38,397 bases of DNA. Origin: Limnohabitans sp. Lineage in GTDB: Bacteria; Pseudomonadota; Gammaproteobacteria; Burkholderiales; Burkholderiaceae_C. The stretch's first letter is position 1. Every line of letters starts with the position of its first letter. This document shows positions 15,691 through 23,779 of the stretch, piece after piece. The notes below the pieces were generated by a model, which saw only the letters and a list, made by a program, of their open reading frames with translations, ran no database searches and had not been told where the DNA came from. The stretch spans positions 1-38,397 of the forward strand of contig NZ_JAFEIF010000077.1 of NCBI RefSeq assembly GCF_017848645.1, in the 5' to 3' direction. The translations under genes were made by a program, and so were the position numbers.

Positions 15691-17700
15691 TCAGCCCAGC
15701 TTGAGCAGCTCTGCCCCATCGGCGACTTGGTCGCCCGGCGCGTAGAGCAACTCGGCCACCACGCCGTCTTTGGGCGCACTGATGGTGTGCTCCATTTTCA
15801 TGGCTTCCATCACCGCCAGCGGCTGACCGGCTTTGACCTTGTCACCCGCCTTGACGGCAAAGGAAACCACCTTGCCGGGCATGGGGGCTGTGAGCCGTCC
15901 GCCTTCTTGCGCGGCTTCGCCAGCGTGCGCCAACGGGTCGAGCACGGTGATGCGGGTCGCGCCCTGAGGCGTGAAAATGTGCGCGGTCTCGCCTTGCCAG
16001 TCGAGCTGGCTGAAGCAGCGTGGGGCGCTGCCCCACTGCACCCACAGGCCTGCGCCATGGGCAGCAAATGTCAGCACGCCAGATGCAACGTCATCGCCTT
16101 CCAGCGACAGGCTCAAAGCGCCGTCATGCAAATAATTCAGACGGGCCGAGCGCGGCTGGTCTTGCCAGACAAATTCAAAACGGCGCTGCGCCAGGCCGTG
16201 CGACTGCCAGCCATCGCGGCGACTGAAGGGGTCTGCGCCCTGCAGGGCTTTTTCGGCATGCAGGGTATGCGCTACAACGGCGGCCACTGCTGTGGCTAAG
16301 CCCACGGTTTCTTGTTTGAAGAGTACGGCGGCTTCGCGCTGAATGAGTGCGGTGTCGAGTTTGGCCGTGGCAAATGCGTCGCTGCGCACCACATGGCGCA
16401 AGAACTGCACATTGGTGTTCAGGCCCACGATGTGGGTTTGTGCCAAAGCGGTGTCCAGCCGGGCCAGCGCTTGCTCCCGAGTGTCGCCGTGCACGATGAG
16501 TTTGGCCACCATGGAGTCGTAAAACGGGCTGATGGTGTCGCCCTCGCGCACGCCGTCGTCGACGCGCACCGTGCTTCTTTCAAAGCTGCTGGCTTGCGGC
16601 TTGCGGTACACCTGCAACGTGCCAGTAGCAGGCAAGAAGTTGTTGTCGGGGTTCTCGGCGCAAATGCGGGCCTCGATGGCATGGCCCTGGATGCGCAGTT
16701 GGTCTTGCCGCAAAGGCAGCGGTTCGCCGCTGGCCACGCGCAACTGCCACTCGACCAGATCAAGACCCGTGATGGCCTCGGTCACCGGGTGCTCCACCTG
16801 TAAACGGGTGTTCATTTCCATGAAGAAGAACTTCATGGACTCGGGCTGGTCATAGGCCGTTTGTTCGACGATGAATTCCACCGTGCCCGCGCCCACGTAG
16901 TTCACCGCTTTGGCCGCGGCCACAGCTGCTGCGCCCATTTGCACCCGCAGCGCCTCGGTCATGCCGGGGGCCGGGGCTTCTTCCAGCACTTTTTGATGGC
17001 GGCGCTGCACCGAGCAATCGCGCTCGAACAGGTAAACACAGTTGCCTTGCGTGTCGCCAAACACCTGGATCTCGATGTGGCGTGGGCGCTGCACATACTT
17101 TTCGATCAGCACCGCATCGCTGCCAAAGCTGTTGATCGCTTCGCGCTGGCAACTGGCCAAAGCGGCGGCAAAGTCTTCGGATTTTTCGACCACACGCATG
17201 CCTTTGCCGCCACCGCCCGCGCTGGCTTTGATGAGCGCGGGGTAACCAATGCGGTCGGCCTCGCGCTGCAACAGCGCCGGGTCTTGGTCCGCGCCGTGGT
17301 AGCCGGGCACCAGCGGCACACCGGCTGCTTCCATCAAGCGCTTGGACTCGGCCTTGAGGCCCATCGCCAAAATCGCCGAGGCAGGCGGGCCAATGAACAC
17401 CAGACCTGCGGCGGCGCAGGCCTTGGCAAAGTCTTCGTTCTCGCTCAAAAAGCCATAACCGGGGTGCACGGCCTCAGCGCCCGTGTCTTTGGCGGCTTGC
17501 AAAATCCGCTCCCAACGCAGGTAGCTGTCTTTGGGGGCCGAACCGCCCACATGCACGGCCTCGTCACACGCTTGCACATGCTTGGCCCCAGCGTCGGCGT
17601 CCGAATAAACGGCCACGGTCTGGATGCCCATGCGGCGGGCAGTAGCGGCCACTCTGCAGGCGATTTCGCCACGGTTGGCGATCAGTATTTTTTTGAACAT
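15691..17700 (-). CDS. liuD: methylcrotonyl-CoA carboxylase, biotin-containing alpha subunit
   Basis: Carboxylates biotin with bicarbonate and ATP, then passes the carboxyl to the LiuB subunit for 3-methylcrotonyl-CoA. A 669-residue protein in the standard order. The biotin carboxylase N-terminus is FKKILIANRGEIACRVA, the ATP-grasp glycine loop is ASAGGGGKGMRVV, the catalytic region is FFMEMNTRLQVEHPVTE, and a C-terminal biotinyl domain has AMKMEH with the modified Lys at residue 635. Length and layout also fit acetyl- or propionyl-CoA carboxylase subunits, but liuB, liuC and mvaB in the same operon point to leucine degradation. The start lies 1 nt after the stop of the upstream hydrolase gene. 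Confidence 0.95.
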   Translation of the reverse strand: MFKKILIANRGEIACRVAATARRMGIQTVAVYSDADAGAKHVQACDEAVHVGGSAPKDSYLRWERILQAAKDTGAEAVHPGYGFLSENEDFAKACAAAGLVFIGPPASAILAMGLKAESKRLMEAAGVPLVPGYHGADQDPALLQREADRIGYPALIKASAGGGGKGMRVVEKSEDFAAALASCQREAINSFGSDAVLIEKYVQRPRHIEIQVFGDTQGNCVYLFERDCSVQRRHQKVLEEAPAPGMTEALRVQMGAAAVAAAKAVNYVGAGTVEFIVEQTAYDQPESMKFFFMEMNTRLQVEHPVTEAITGLDLVEWQLRVASGEPLPLRQDQLRIQGHAIEARICAENPDNNFLPATGTLQVYRKPQASSFERSTVRVDDGVREGDTISPFYDSMVAKLIVHGDTREQALARLDTALAQTHIVGLNTNVQFLRHVVRSDAFATAKLDTALIQREAAVLFKQETVGLATAVAAVVAHTLHAEKALQGADPFSRRDGWQSHGLAQRRFEFVWQDQPRSARLNYLHDGALSLSLEGDDVASGVLTFAAHGAGLWVQWGSAPRCFSQLDWQGETAHIFTPQGATRITVLDPLAHAGEAAQEGGRLTAPMPGKVVSFAVKAGDKVKAGQPLAVMEAMKMEHTISAPKDGVVAELLYAPGDQVADGAELLKLG

Positions 17701-17701
17701 G

Positions 17702-18865
17702 TCAATTTCTCCAAACCACTTGGTTATCTACGGCGTACAACTTGCAGGCAATGCCACGGCGTGCCTGGCAAAAACCCAATGCGCGACCCACGGCCCAATC
17801 GCCCGTGGCAAAGCCCGCGCCTCCCGGGCCTATGGCAAAGGCACGCGGAGAGGGGCTGGCCAGAAAACGGCTATACAGGTTTTGCCGGGTCTCGGCACCC
17901 ACCGGCACTTTGTCGATCTCGTCCACTTGAGCGAAACCACTCGGCTCAGGGACCGGTGGCAAAGCGGGCTGGGTGTACCCAGCCTTGGCCAGAAAAGCAT
18001 CCACTAAGGGGACCCAGCGGTCCATGTCCATGCTGAACCCCGAGTGGCCATCCTGACCCACGGGCGCGAGTTGGTGAAACTCGGCTTGCCCACCACCGTC
18101 AAGCCAGGCGCGATGCCAATCACGCGGTGCTTGCGCACCCCAGAACAAATCGTTTTCCCAATACAGCCACAGCATGGGCACTCGGGCTTGGGCTGCGCGG
18201 GCCTTCCAGAGTTGGCCAATTTGAACGTTCGCACATGAACGCCCCGGACGACCCACCGGATCGCCACCGGTGCCGCCCGCGAAATTGATGGCCCCTTGCA
18301 AACCTGCAGGGTTGCGCCAGGTGGTGGCCACCGTGGTCAAGCCGCCGACCGATTGGCCCATGACCCACCACCGCGAGGCGTCAACGAAGGGCAAGCTGCG
18401 CGCAAATTCGGCCACCGCGATCACTTGGTCCGATGCGGCCAGGCTCATGGGTTCGATTCGGGGCTGGCTGCAGCCGCCGTTGGTTTCCGGGTCAAAACCA
18501 TCGAAGGTCTCGCCATAGCCCACACGGGTGGGCACCATCACCACAAAACCCTTGCCCACAAAATAGCGGGCCTGCTGCTCATACCGAAAGCGTGTGGGCT
18601 GGGCCATCTTCTCGCGGCTGGTAGCTCGGCCATGGTTGAGCACCACCATAGGAAATGGCCCATCCCCTGCGGGCTTGAACACCGTCACGGGGATCTGGCG
18701 CTGCTCGCGGCGGCCGTAAAGGTCTTGCACCGAAACCGGAATACGGTGAACAACTTCATGCATGTCTTTGGCGACCGGTAATTCGACAGGGGCTTGCGCG
18801 TGCGCCCACATCGCCCACCAGCAAGCACCGAACCACAGCAGACCACGAAGCAGTTTCATACCCAT
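17702..18865 (-). CDS. secreted dienelactone hydrolase-like alpha/beta hydrolase
   Basis: A 387-residue protein beginning with a signal peptide (LLRGLLWFGACWWAMWAHAQA, about residues 4-24, cut after AHA-Q). The mature part is an alpha/beta hydrolase. The nucleophile elbow is VMGQSVGGL, the oxyanion strand is VVLNHGRATS, an acidic residue is in YWENDLFWG, and a His is in GQDGHSGF. Export to the periplasm is unlike its cytoplasmic operon partners. Its substrate is unknown. The ATG at 18865 is 4 nt after the liuC stop; a second ATG at 18859 is equally possible. The stop is 1 nt before the liuD start, so it is firmly inside the operon. Confidence 0.82.
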   Translation of the reverse strand: MGMKLLRGLLWFGACWWAMWAHAQAPVELPVAKDMHEVVHRIPVSVQDLYGRREQRQIPVTVFKPAGDGPFPMVVLNHGRATSREKMAQPTRFRYEQQARYFVGKGFVVMVPTRVGYGETFDGFDPETNGGCSQPRIEPMSLAASDQVIAVAEFARSLPFVDASRWWVMGQSVGGLTTVATTWRNPAGLQGAINFAGGTGGDPVGRPGRSCANVQIGQLWKARAAQARVPMLWLYWENDLFWGAQAPRDWHRAWLDGGGQAEFHQLAPVGQDGHSGFSMDMDRWVPLVDAFLAKAGYTQPALPPVPEPSGFAQVDEIDKVPVGAETRQNLYSRFLASPSPRAFAIGPGGAGFATGDWAVGRALGFCQARRGIACKLYAVDNQVVWRN

Positions 18866-18869
18866 GCGC

Positions 18870-19655
18870 TCAGGGCAGCAGCCAGCTGGGTTTGCGCTTT
18901 TGCAAAAAGGATTGCACGCCCTCTTTGCCTTCGCTGCTGGCGCGGATGTCGGCAATGCCCGCCACCGTTTGCGCCACCAGCGCGTCGTTGATCTCGCGTT
19001 CGGCCACATCCTGCACAAGCTTTTTGCAGGCGCGCACGGCGTTGGGGCTGGCGTTCACCAGCGCTTGCGTCAGCTCGGCCACTTTGGCGTCCAGCGCATC
19101 GGCTGTCGCCACCTCGTGCACCAGACCGATGCGGTGCGCCTCGGCTGCGCCAAAGCGCTCGGCCGTCAAAAAGTAGCGGTGCGCCGCACGCGTGCCCATG
19201 GCACGGATCACATAGGGGCTGATGGTGGCGGGAATCAGGCCGAGCTTGACCTCGCTCAGGCAATAGTTCGCTGTGTCCACACTCACGGCCATGTCACACG
19301 CCGCCACCAGGCCCATGCCCCCCGCATACACATCGCCTTGCACGCGTGCGATGGTGGGTTGGGGGCATTCATAAATCGCACGCAGCATGGCCGCCAACTC
19401 GCCCGCGTCGGCCAGGTTTTCATCGCGGGTGTAGTCGGCCATGCGGCGCATCCAGTTCAGGTCTGCGCCGGCGCAAAAGGCGGGACCCTCGGCAGCCAAA
19501 ACGACGCAGCGAACAGCAGCGTCTTGGGCCACCACCAAAAAAGCGTTTTTCAGCTCGGCGATGACTTCGTCGTTGAAGGCGTTGCGCACATCGGGGCGCG
19601 AGAGCGTGATGGTGTGCACGCCGCCTTGGGTGGAAATTTTCAGTGCTGTGCTCAT
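18870..19655 (-). CDS. liuC: enoyl-CoA hydratase family, probable methylglutaconyl-CoA hydratase
   Basis: Hydrates 3-methylglutaconyl-CoA to HMG-CoA between the carboxylase and lyase steps. A 261-residue crotonase-fold protein. The first oxyanion-hole region is GPAFCAGADLNWMRRM and the second is VYAGGMGLVAACDMAVS, and the downstream acid region is LSEVKLGLIPATISPY. The ADLNWM motif is common in the LiuC branch, and the operon context supports that assignment over a fatty-acid hydratase. The start at 19655 overlaps the stop of the DinB-like gene as ATGA; a longer reading to 19709 would run far into that gene. Confidence 0.92.
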   Translation of the reverse strand: MSTALKISTQGGVHTITLSRPDVRNAFNDEVIAELKNAFLVVAQDAAVRCVVLAAEGPAFCAGADLNWMRRMADYTRDENLADAGELAAMLRAIYECPQPTIARVQGDVYAGGMGLVAACDMAVSVDTANYCLSEVKLGLIPATISPYVIRAMGTRAAHRYFLTAERFGAAEAHRIGLVHEVATADALDAKVAELTQALVNASPNAVRACKKLVQDVAEREINDALVAQTVAGIADIRASSEGKEGVQSFLQKRKPSWLLP

Positions 19656-20185
19656 GCTTTGGGCGCCTGTTCTGCCAAAAGGAAATAAACCATGTCCAGT
19701 TCTGGGCAAGGCTGGCCCATGGCGGTGAGCGCCGCCGTGATCTGGCCACGGTGGTGTGTGGCGTGGTTGAACACATGCGCCAAGGTGGCCGCAAAGGGCA
19801 ATGACAAGGGGTCACCCTTGCTGGTCCGGTAATCCAGGTGACCATCAAAACGCTCGGCGCTCCAGCTGGCGATCAGGGGTGTCCAGTTGGCAGATCCGCC
19901 CTTGAGCGCCTGCGCCAGGCGTTCGCGGTGGGGCTCCACTTCGGTGTCCAACGCCAGCACCGGCGATGCACCTTTGGCAAAGCGCGCATACCAGAGCAAG
20001 TGCTCGGCCACCAGCATGTGGTTCAGCGTGCCGTGGATGCTTTTGAAGAACAGACCCACGTCGCGCCGATAGTCTGCATCGGACACGCGCGAGACCGCTT
20101 CGAGCAGCCGGTGCGTGACCCAGACCTGGTAGCGCGCTTGCATGTTGAAGTGGCTGTGCCAGGTGGATGTGTTCATTGTGGCCAT
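19652..20185 (-). CDS. DinB-like four-helix metal-binding protein
   Basis: A 177-residue DinB/YfiT superfamily protein. Three His positions expected to bind a divalent metal are visible: KSIHGTLNHMLVAEHLLW in the first half and HVFNHATHHRGQITAAL near the end. Family members include thiol-dependent transferases and many proteins of unknown role. Two starts are possible. 20185 has an AGGAGG nine bases upstream, inside vapC, and is preferred; 20176 would make an ATGA overlap with the vapC stop but has no close ribosome binding site. It is coupled to liuC by a 4-nt overlap. Confidence 0.87.
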   Translation of the reverse strand: MATMNTSTWHSHFNMQARYQVWVTHRLLEAVSRVSDADYRRDVGLFFKSIHGTLNHMLVAEHLLWYARFAKGASPVLALDTEVEPHRERLAQALKGGSANWTPLIASWSAERFDGHLDYRTSKGDPLSLPFAATLAHVFNHATHHRGQITAALTAMGQPCPELDMVYFLLAEQAPKA

Positions 20186-20574
20186 GTCTCCAGTCCTCCT
20201 AATTTTTTGAGTGATTCAAAATCCGCGTCGCGGTGCAGCAGCGTGTGCCCGTGGGTCATGCAATAGCTGGCCAGCAGCACGTCGATGGGGCTGCGCACCG
20301 TGCGGCCCTGTGCCCGCAGGCGGCGGTACAGCGCTGCCGCGCTGAGCGCATTGGCCGCCCCGCCAATCTCCATGACGGGTAAATCCAACAGCAGGCTTTC
20401 TGCCGTGCGCCGGGCTGTGTCGTTGCGAAATCCGCGCAGCACTTCGAACACCACCAGATCGGCTGTGCCAATCGACACGTCTCCACCTTCCAGCCAGCGC
20501 ACCAGTTGCAGGCGTTGCGGTGTCGGCGCTTGATTGAAGAAGTCAATCCAGACGCTGGAGTCCACCAGAATCAT
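20173..20574 (-). CDS. vapC: VapC-type PIN-domain ribonuclease toxin
   Basis: A 133-residue toxin predicted to cleave RNA, usually tRNA or rRNA, using magnesium held by acidic residues. The PIN active-site acids are visible: Asp5 in MILVDSSVWIDFF, Glu44 in VVFEVLRGF, Asp98 in RSPIDVLLASY and Asp116 in LLHRDADFE. All are intact, so the toxin is probably active. It overlaps vapB by 4 nt (ATGA), the normal arrangement that keeps antitoxin first. Its own 3' end holds the ribosome binding site of the DinB-like gene. Confidence 0.93.
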   Translation of the reverse strand: MILVDSSVWIDFFNQAPTPQRLQLVRWLEGGDVSIGTADLVVFEVLRGFRNDTARRTAESLLLDLPVMEIGGAANALSAAALYRRLRAQGRTVRSPIDVLLASYCMTHGHTLLHRDADFESLKKLGGLETWPQ

Positions 20575-20909
20575 GGCTTCTTCCGGGTTTTTGCGACCAG
20601 TGTGGGCGGCTCGGGCTCTTGGAGCACCAAAGGCTGAACGCCTGCGTAGACCTTCTCTGACGCGTCAATGGCGCGGTCGTACGGTTCGCCTGCGGCCTTC
20701 AAAGCCTGCTGCTGCGCCCGCCAGCGGGCCCATCCTTCGTCCGAGTCGTCCCACTGAAGCTGTCCTTGCAAGGCGAGCAAGCCGTCATAGACTTTGCGCC
20801 GCTTGAGCATGCGCAAGCCCTCTTCCACAGCCTCTCGCTTGGTCTTGAAGTCGCCATAAGCCATGACGTCGGCCATGAGCTTGTCGTCGATCACGATGTT
20901 GGTGCGCAT
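20571..20909 (-). CDS. vapB: VapB-type antitoxin with long C-terminal tail
   Basis: A 112-residue antitoxin that should bind VapC and its own operator. The N-terminal ribbon-helix-helix part reads MRTNIVIDDKLMADVMAYGD with TKREAVEEGLRML following. The toxin-binding segment is ALQGQLQWDDSDE. Ordinary antitoxins of this type end soon after that point at about 65-85 residues; here about 40 further residues follow, charged and proline-rich. AGGAGG lies seven bases before the start. A promoter and a perfect 10-bp inverted repeat lie directly upstream, overlapping the end of liuB. Confidence 0.9.
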   Translation of the reverse strand: MRTNIVIDDKLMADVMAYGDFKTKREAVEEGLRMLKRRKVYDGLLALQGQLQWDDSDEGWARWRAQQQALKAAGEPYDRAIDASEKVYAGVQPLVLQEPEPPTLVAKTRKKP

Positions 20910-20924
20910 TTGGAAACCTCCTGA

Positions 20925-20954
20925 ATGTGTATGAATTTACAAAATCATACACAT
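20925..20954. promoter_or_regulatory. vapB operator: perfect 10-bp inverted repeat
   Basis: ATGTGTATGA and TCATACACAT are exact inverted repeats around a 10-nt AT-rich spacer. The repeat begins 15 nt upstream of the vapB start and touches the liuB stop codon. Its position over the -10 region fits autorepression by VapB or the VapBC complex. Confidence 0.75.
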
Positions 20955-20973
20955 CACATGCGGAAAAGTCCAA
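20944..20973 (-). promoter_or_regulatory. vapB promoter inside the end of liuB
   Basis: On the minus strand TTGGAC (20973-20968) and TATGAT (20949-20944) are separated by 18 nt. The -10 box lies inside the inverted repeat. This promoter would also read on into dinB-like, liuC, the hydrolase, liuD, ghrA and mvaB, since no terminator is seen after vapC. Confidence 0.6.
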
Positions 20974-22561
20974 ATTTCGTCTCGGGAATCGGGGCGTTCA
21001 GCGAGGCGCTCAGGCCCAGCGCCAGCACGCGGCGGGTGTCGGCCGGGTCGATGATGCCGTCGTCCCAGATGCGGGCGGTGGCGTAATAGGGGTGGCCTTG
21101 GTCTTCGTATTGCTGCTTGATCGGGGCCTTGAAGGCTTCTTCTTCTTCCGGGCTCCACTGACCGCCCTTGCCCTCGATGCCGTCGCGCTTGACGGTGGCC
21201 AGCACGCTCGCCGCCTGCTCGCCGCCCATGACACTGATGCGGGCGTTGGGCCACATCCACAAAAAGCGGGGGCTGTAGGCGCGGCCGCACATGCCGTAGT
21301 TGCCCGCGCCAAAGCTGCCACCGATGATGATGGTGAACTTGGGCACAGCTGCGGTGGCCACGGCCGTGACCATCTTCGCGCCGTTGCGGGCGATGCCTTC
21401 GTTTTCGTATTTGCGACCCACCATGAAGCCGGTGATGTTCTGCAAAAACACCAGCGGGATTTTGCGTTGGCAGCACAGCTCGATGAAGTGCGCGCCTTTG
21501 AGCGCGGACTCGCTGAACAAAATGCCATTGTTGGCAATGATGCCCACCGGCATGCCTTCGATGCGGGCGAAGCCGCAGATCAAGGTGGTGCCAAAGCGCG
21601 ATTTGAATTCGTCGAACTCCGAGCCATCGACGATGCGGGCGATGATTTCGCGCACATCAAAGGGCTTGCGCGTGTCCGTGGGAATCACGCCATACAGCTC
21701 TTGCGCGTCGAACTTCGGGGGCACAGGCGTATGCGTAGCGATGTTGGGGGCCTTTTGTGCGTTCAGGTTTTTCACGGCCTGACGCGCCAGCGCCAGCGCA
21801 TGCACGTCGTTTTGCGCCAAGTGGTCGGCCACGCCACTCAGGCGCGTATGCACATCACCACCGCCCAAATCTTCGGCGCTCACCACTTCGCCCGTGGCTG
21901 CTTTGACCAACGGCGGGCCACCCAAAAAGATGGTGCCCTGGTTCTTGACGATGATGGTCTCGTCGCTCATGGCGGGCACATAAGCGCCGCCTGCCGTGCA
22001 AGAGCCCATGACCACCGCGATCTGCGCAATGCCCTGCGCACTCATGTTGGCCTGGTTGAAGAAGATGCGGCCGAAATGGTCACGGTCGGGGAAGACTTCG
22101 TCCTGGTTGGGCAAGTTGGCACCGCCCGAGTCGACCAAATAAATACAAGGCAGGTGGTTTTGCTGCGCGATCTCTTGGGCGCGCAAATGCTTTTTCACGG
22201 TCATCGGGTAATAGGTGCCACCCTTCACCGTGGCGTCGTTGCACACGATCATGCAGTCCACCCCGCTCACGCGGCCAATGCCCACGATCACGCCCGAGCT
22301 GGGCGCGTCGTTGTTGTACATGTTCAAAGCTGCCAGCGGCGCGACTTCCAGAAAAGGCGTGCCGGGGTCGAGCAGCATCTGCACGCGGTCGCGCGGCAGC
22401 AGCTTGCCCCGGGCGGTGTGCTTGGCGCGGGGGGCCTCGCCACCGCCTTGGGCCACGCGCTCCAAATGGGCGCGAAGGTCATCGACCAAGGCCCGCATGG
22501 CAGCGGCGTTGAGCTGGAAATCGGCGGAACGCGGGTTCAGTTGGGAGTGCAAAACGGTCAT
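20954..22561 (-). CDS. liuB: methylcrotonyl-CoA carboxylase, carboxyltransferase beta subunit
   Basis: Transfers the carboxyl group from biotin to 3-methylcrotonyl-CoA, giving 3-methylglutaconyl-CoA. A 535-residue crotonase-fold carboxyltransferase with both halves intact. The first has [19 protein letters not shown] and [14 protein letters not shown]; the second has [14 protein letters not shown] and [16 protein letters not shown], which are characteristic of the MCC beta subunit. The protein ends in FGLFRM, as family members do. The start at 22561 (MTVLHSQLN) has GGAAG upstream. It is the first gene of the operon, but is separated from its partner liuD by six genes, including vapBC. Confidence 0.95.
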   Translation of the reverse strand: MTVLHSQLNPRSADFQLNAAAMRALVDDLRAHLERVAQGGGEAPRAKHTARGKLLPRDRVQMLLDPGTPFLEVAPLAALNMYNNDAPSSGVIVGIGRVSGVDCMIVCNDATVKGGTYYPMTVKKHLRAQEIAQQNHLPCIYLVDSGGANLPNQDEVFPDRDHFGRIFFNQANMSAQGIAQIAVVMGSCTAGGAYVPAMSDETIIVKNQGTIFLGGPPLVKAATGEVVSAEDLGGGDVHTRLSGVADHLAQNDVHALALARQAVKNLNAQKAPNIATHTPVPPKFDAQELYGVIPTDTRKPFDVREIIARIVDGSEFDEFKSRFGTTLICGFARIEGMPVGIIANNGILFSESALKGAHFIELCCQRKIPLVFLQNITGFMVGRKYENEGIARNGAKMVTAVATAAVPKFTIIIGGSFGAGNYGMCGRAYSPRFLWMWPNARISVMGGEQAASVLATVKRDGIEGKGGQWSPEEEEAFKAPIKQQYEDQGHPYYATARIWDDGIIDPADTRRVLALGLSASLNAPIPETKFGLFRM

Positions 22562-22665
22562 GGTGCTTCCTAGGGGCTGGGGCCGCAGGGCTTGGCCCCG
22601 TGCGTATCGAACGTGCAATGCCTGCCAGCTTAAAGGCTGCAGCGCCGTTTGGGGGTGTCAAATGG

Positions 22666-22692
22666 GTTGCAAATCGTGCCACAATTTGCGAC
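22666..22692. promoter_or_regulatory. inverted repeat between liuB and the AraC-type regulator
   Basis: GTTGCAAAT (22666-22674) and ATTTGCGAC (22684-22692) form an inverted repeat matching at 8 of 9 positions, in the 134-nt gap between the divergent genes. It is a candidate site for the neighbouring regulator. No LiuR-type TTGACGTTAACGTCAA is present in this gap. A GC hairpin at 22579-22599 lies in the liuB leader. Confidence 0.4.
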
Positions 22693-22695
22693 ACC

Positions 22696-23763
22696 ATGAA
22701 AGACGCCGCCAGCACCCACCCCAGCCCTGGCCATTCAATGGCGAACCAACACGCCCTCGCCGTGCGTGCCGAAACACCTATGGCTTTTGTGCGCGCCATC
22801 GCCAGCGCGTTTGCCCTGCGCGGCCTCGACCCCTTACCCGCCCTGCAGGCGGCACAAATTGCGCCAGACTTGCTGCATCAACCCGATGCGCGCATCACCG
22901 CTTTGCAAATGGAATGGCTCTCGGCCAGTGCCATGCGCGAGCTGGACGATGAGGCCCTGGGCTGGTTCAGCCGCCGCCTGCCTTGGGGCAGTTACGGCAT
23001 GTTGGTGCGCGCCTCGCTGACCGCCCCCAACTTGGGCGTGGCGCTGGCCCGCTGGTGCCGCCACCACGGCCTGCTGACCGACGACATCCACCTGCAAGTG
23101 GGCCAGTCGCAGGGCGTGGCCAGCCTGCAATTGACCGAGCAACGTGGGCTGGGCGCTTTGCAGGAATTTGCCGTGGTCTCGGTGCTGCGCAATGCTTTGG
23201 GCGTGGCCTGCTGGTTGACGGATTCGCGCATCCCCTTGCTGCACACCACGCTGCGCTTTGCCCCGCCGCCCCATGCCGACAGTTACCGCGTGCTGTTTGA
23301 TGGCCCCACGCAGTTCAACGCGCCCACGCACAGCCTGCAGTTCGATGCGGGTTACCTGAGCCTGCCGGTGCGCCGCGACGAGGCTGCCTTGCAGCGCATG
23401 CTGCAACGCGCTCTTTTGCTCACCGTGCGGCCTTACCGGCGCGACCGCTTGTTGGTGGAAAAAGTGCGCCAGACCCTGGCTGAACACCCCGAACACAGCC
23501 GCAACGCCGACGACCTGGCGGCCTGGCTGAACCTCTCGGCACGTACCTTGCACCGGCAACTCAAGGAAGAAGGCGCGAGCTTGCAACAGCTCAAAGACGC
23601 GGTGCGCCGGGACTTGGCCACCGACCTGCTGCTGCGCACGCAGCGCCCCATCAAACAGATCGCAGCCGAAGTGGGGTTTCAGAATGAGAAGAGTTTCATG
23701 CGGGCGTTCAAAGGGTGGATGGGGCGGACGCCCGAAGAATTCAGGCTGGCCAAGGCCACCTGA
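22696..23763 (+). CDS. AraC family transcriptional regulator
   Basis: DNA-binding regulator of 355 residues from this start. The N-terminal half belongs to the arabinose-binding-like domain seen in OruR-type regulators (TPMAFVRAIASAFALRGLDP). The C-terminal half has two helix-turn-helix motifs, DDLAAWLNLSARTLHRQLKE and IKQIAAEVGFQNEKSFMRAF, ending WMGRTPEEFR. Divergent placement next to liuB suggests it controls the carboxylase operon, perhaps by sensing an intermediate of leucine breakdown; this is inference from position. The start is uncertain: ATG at 22738 (MANQHALAV) is equally good and would leave the inverted repeat clear of the leader. The gene converges on the HAD gene, with 16 nt between. 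Confidence 0.88.
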   Translation: MKDAASTHPSPGHSMANQHALAVRAETPMAFVRAIASAFALRGLDPLPALQAAQIAPDLLHQPDARITALQMEWLSASAMRELDDEALGWFSRRLPWGSYGMLVRASLTAPNLGVALARWCRHHGLLTDDIHLQVGQSQGVASLQLTEQRGLGALQEFAVVSVLRNALGVACWLTDSRIPLLHTTLRFAPPPHADSYRVLFDGPTQFNAPTHSLQFDAGYLSLPVRRDEAALQRMLQRALLLTVRPYRRDRLLVEKVRQTLAEHPEHSRNADDLAAWLNLSARTLHRQLKEEGASLQQLKDAVRRDLATDLLLRTQRPIKQIAAEVGFQNEKSFMRAFKGWMGRTPEEFRLAKAT

Positions 23764-23779
23764 AATCAATCCGCTCCGT

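Noticed and set aside
20927..22573. 548-codon plus-strand frame opposite liuB
   Set aside because: No recognisable domain; liuB on the minus strand is complete and conserved.
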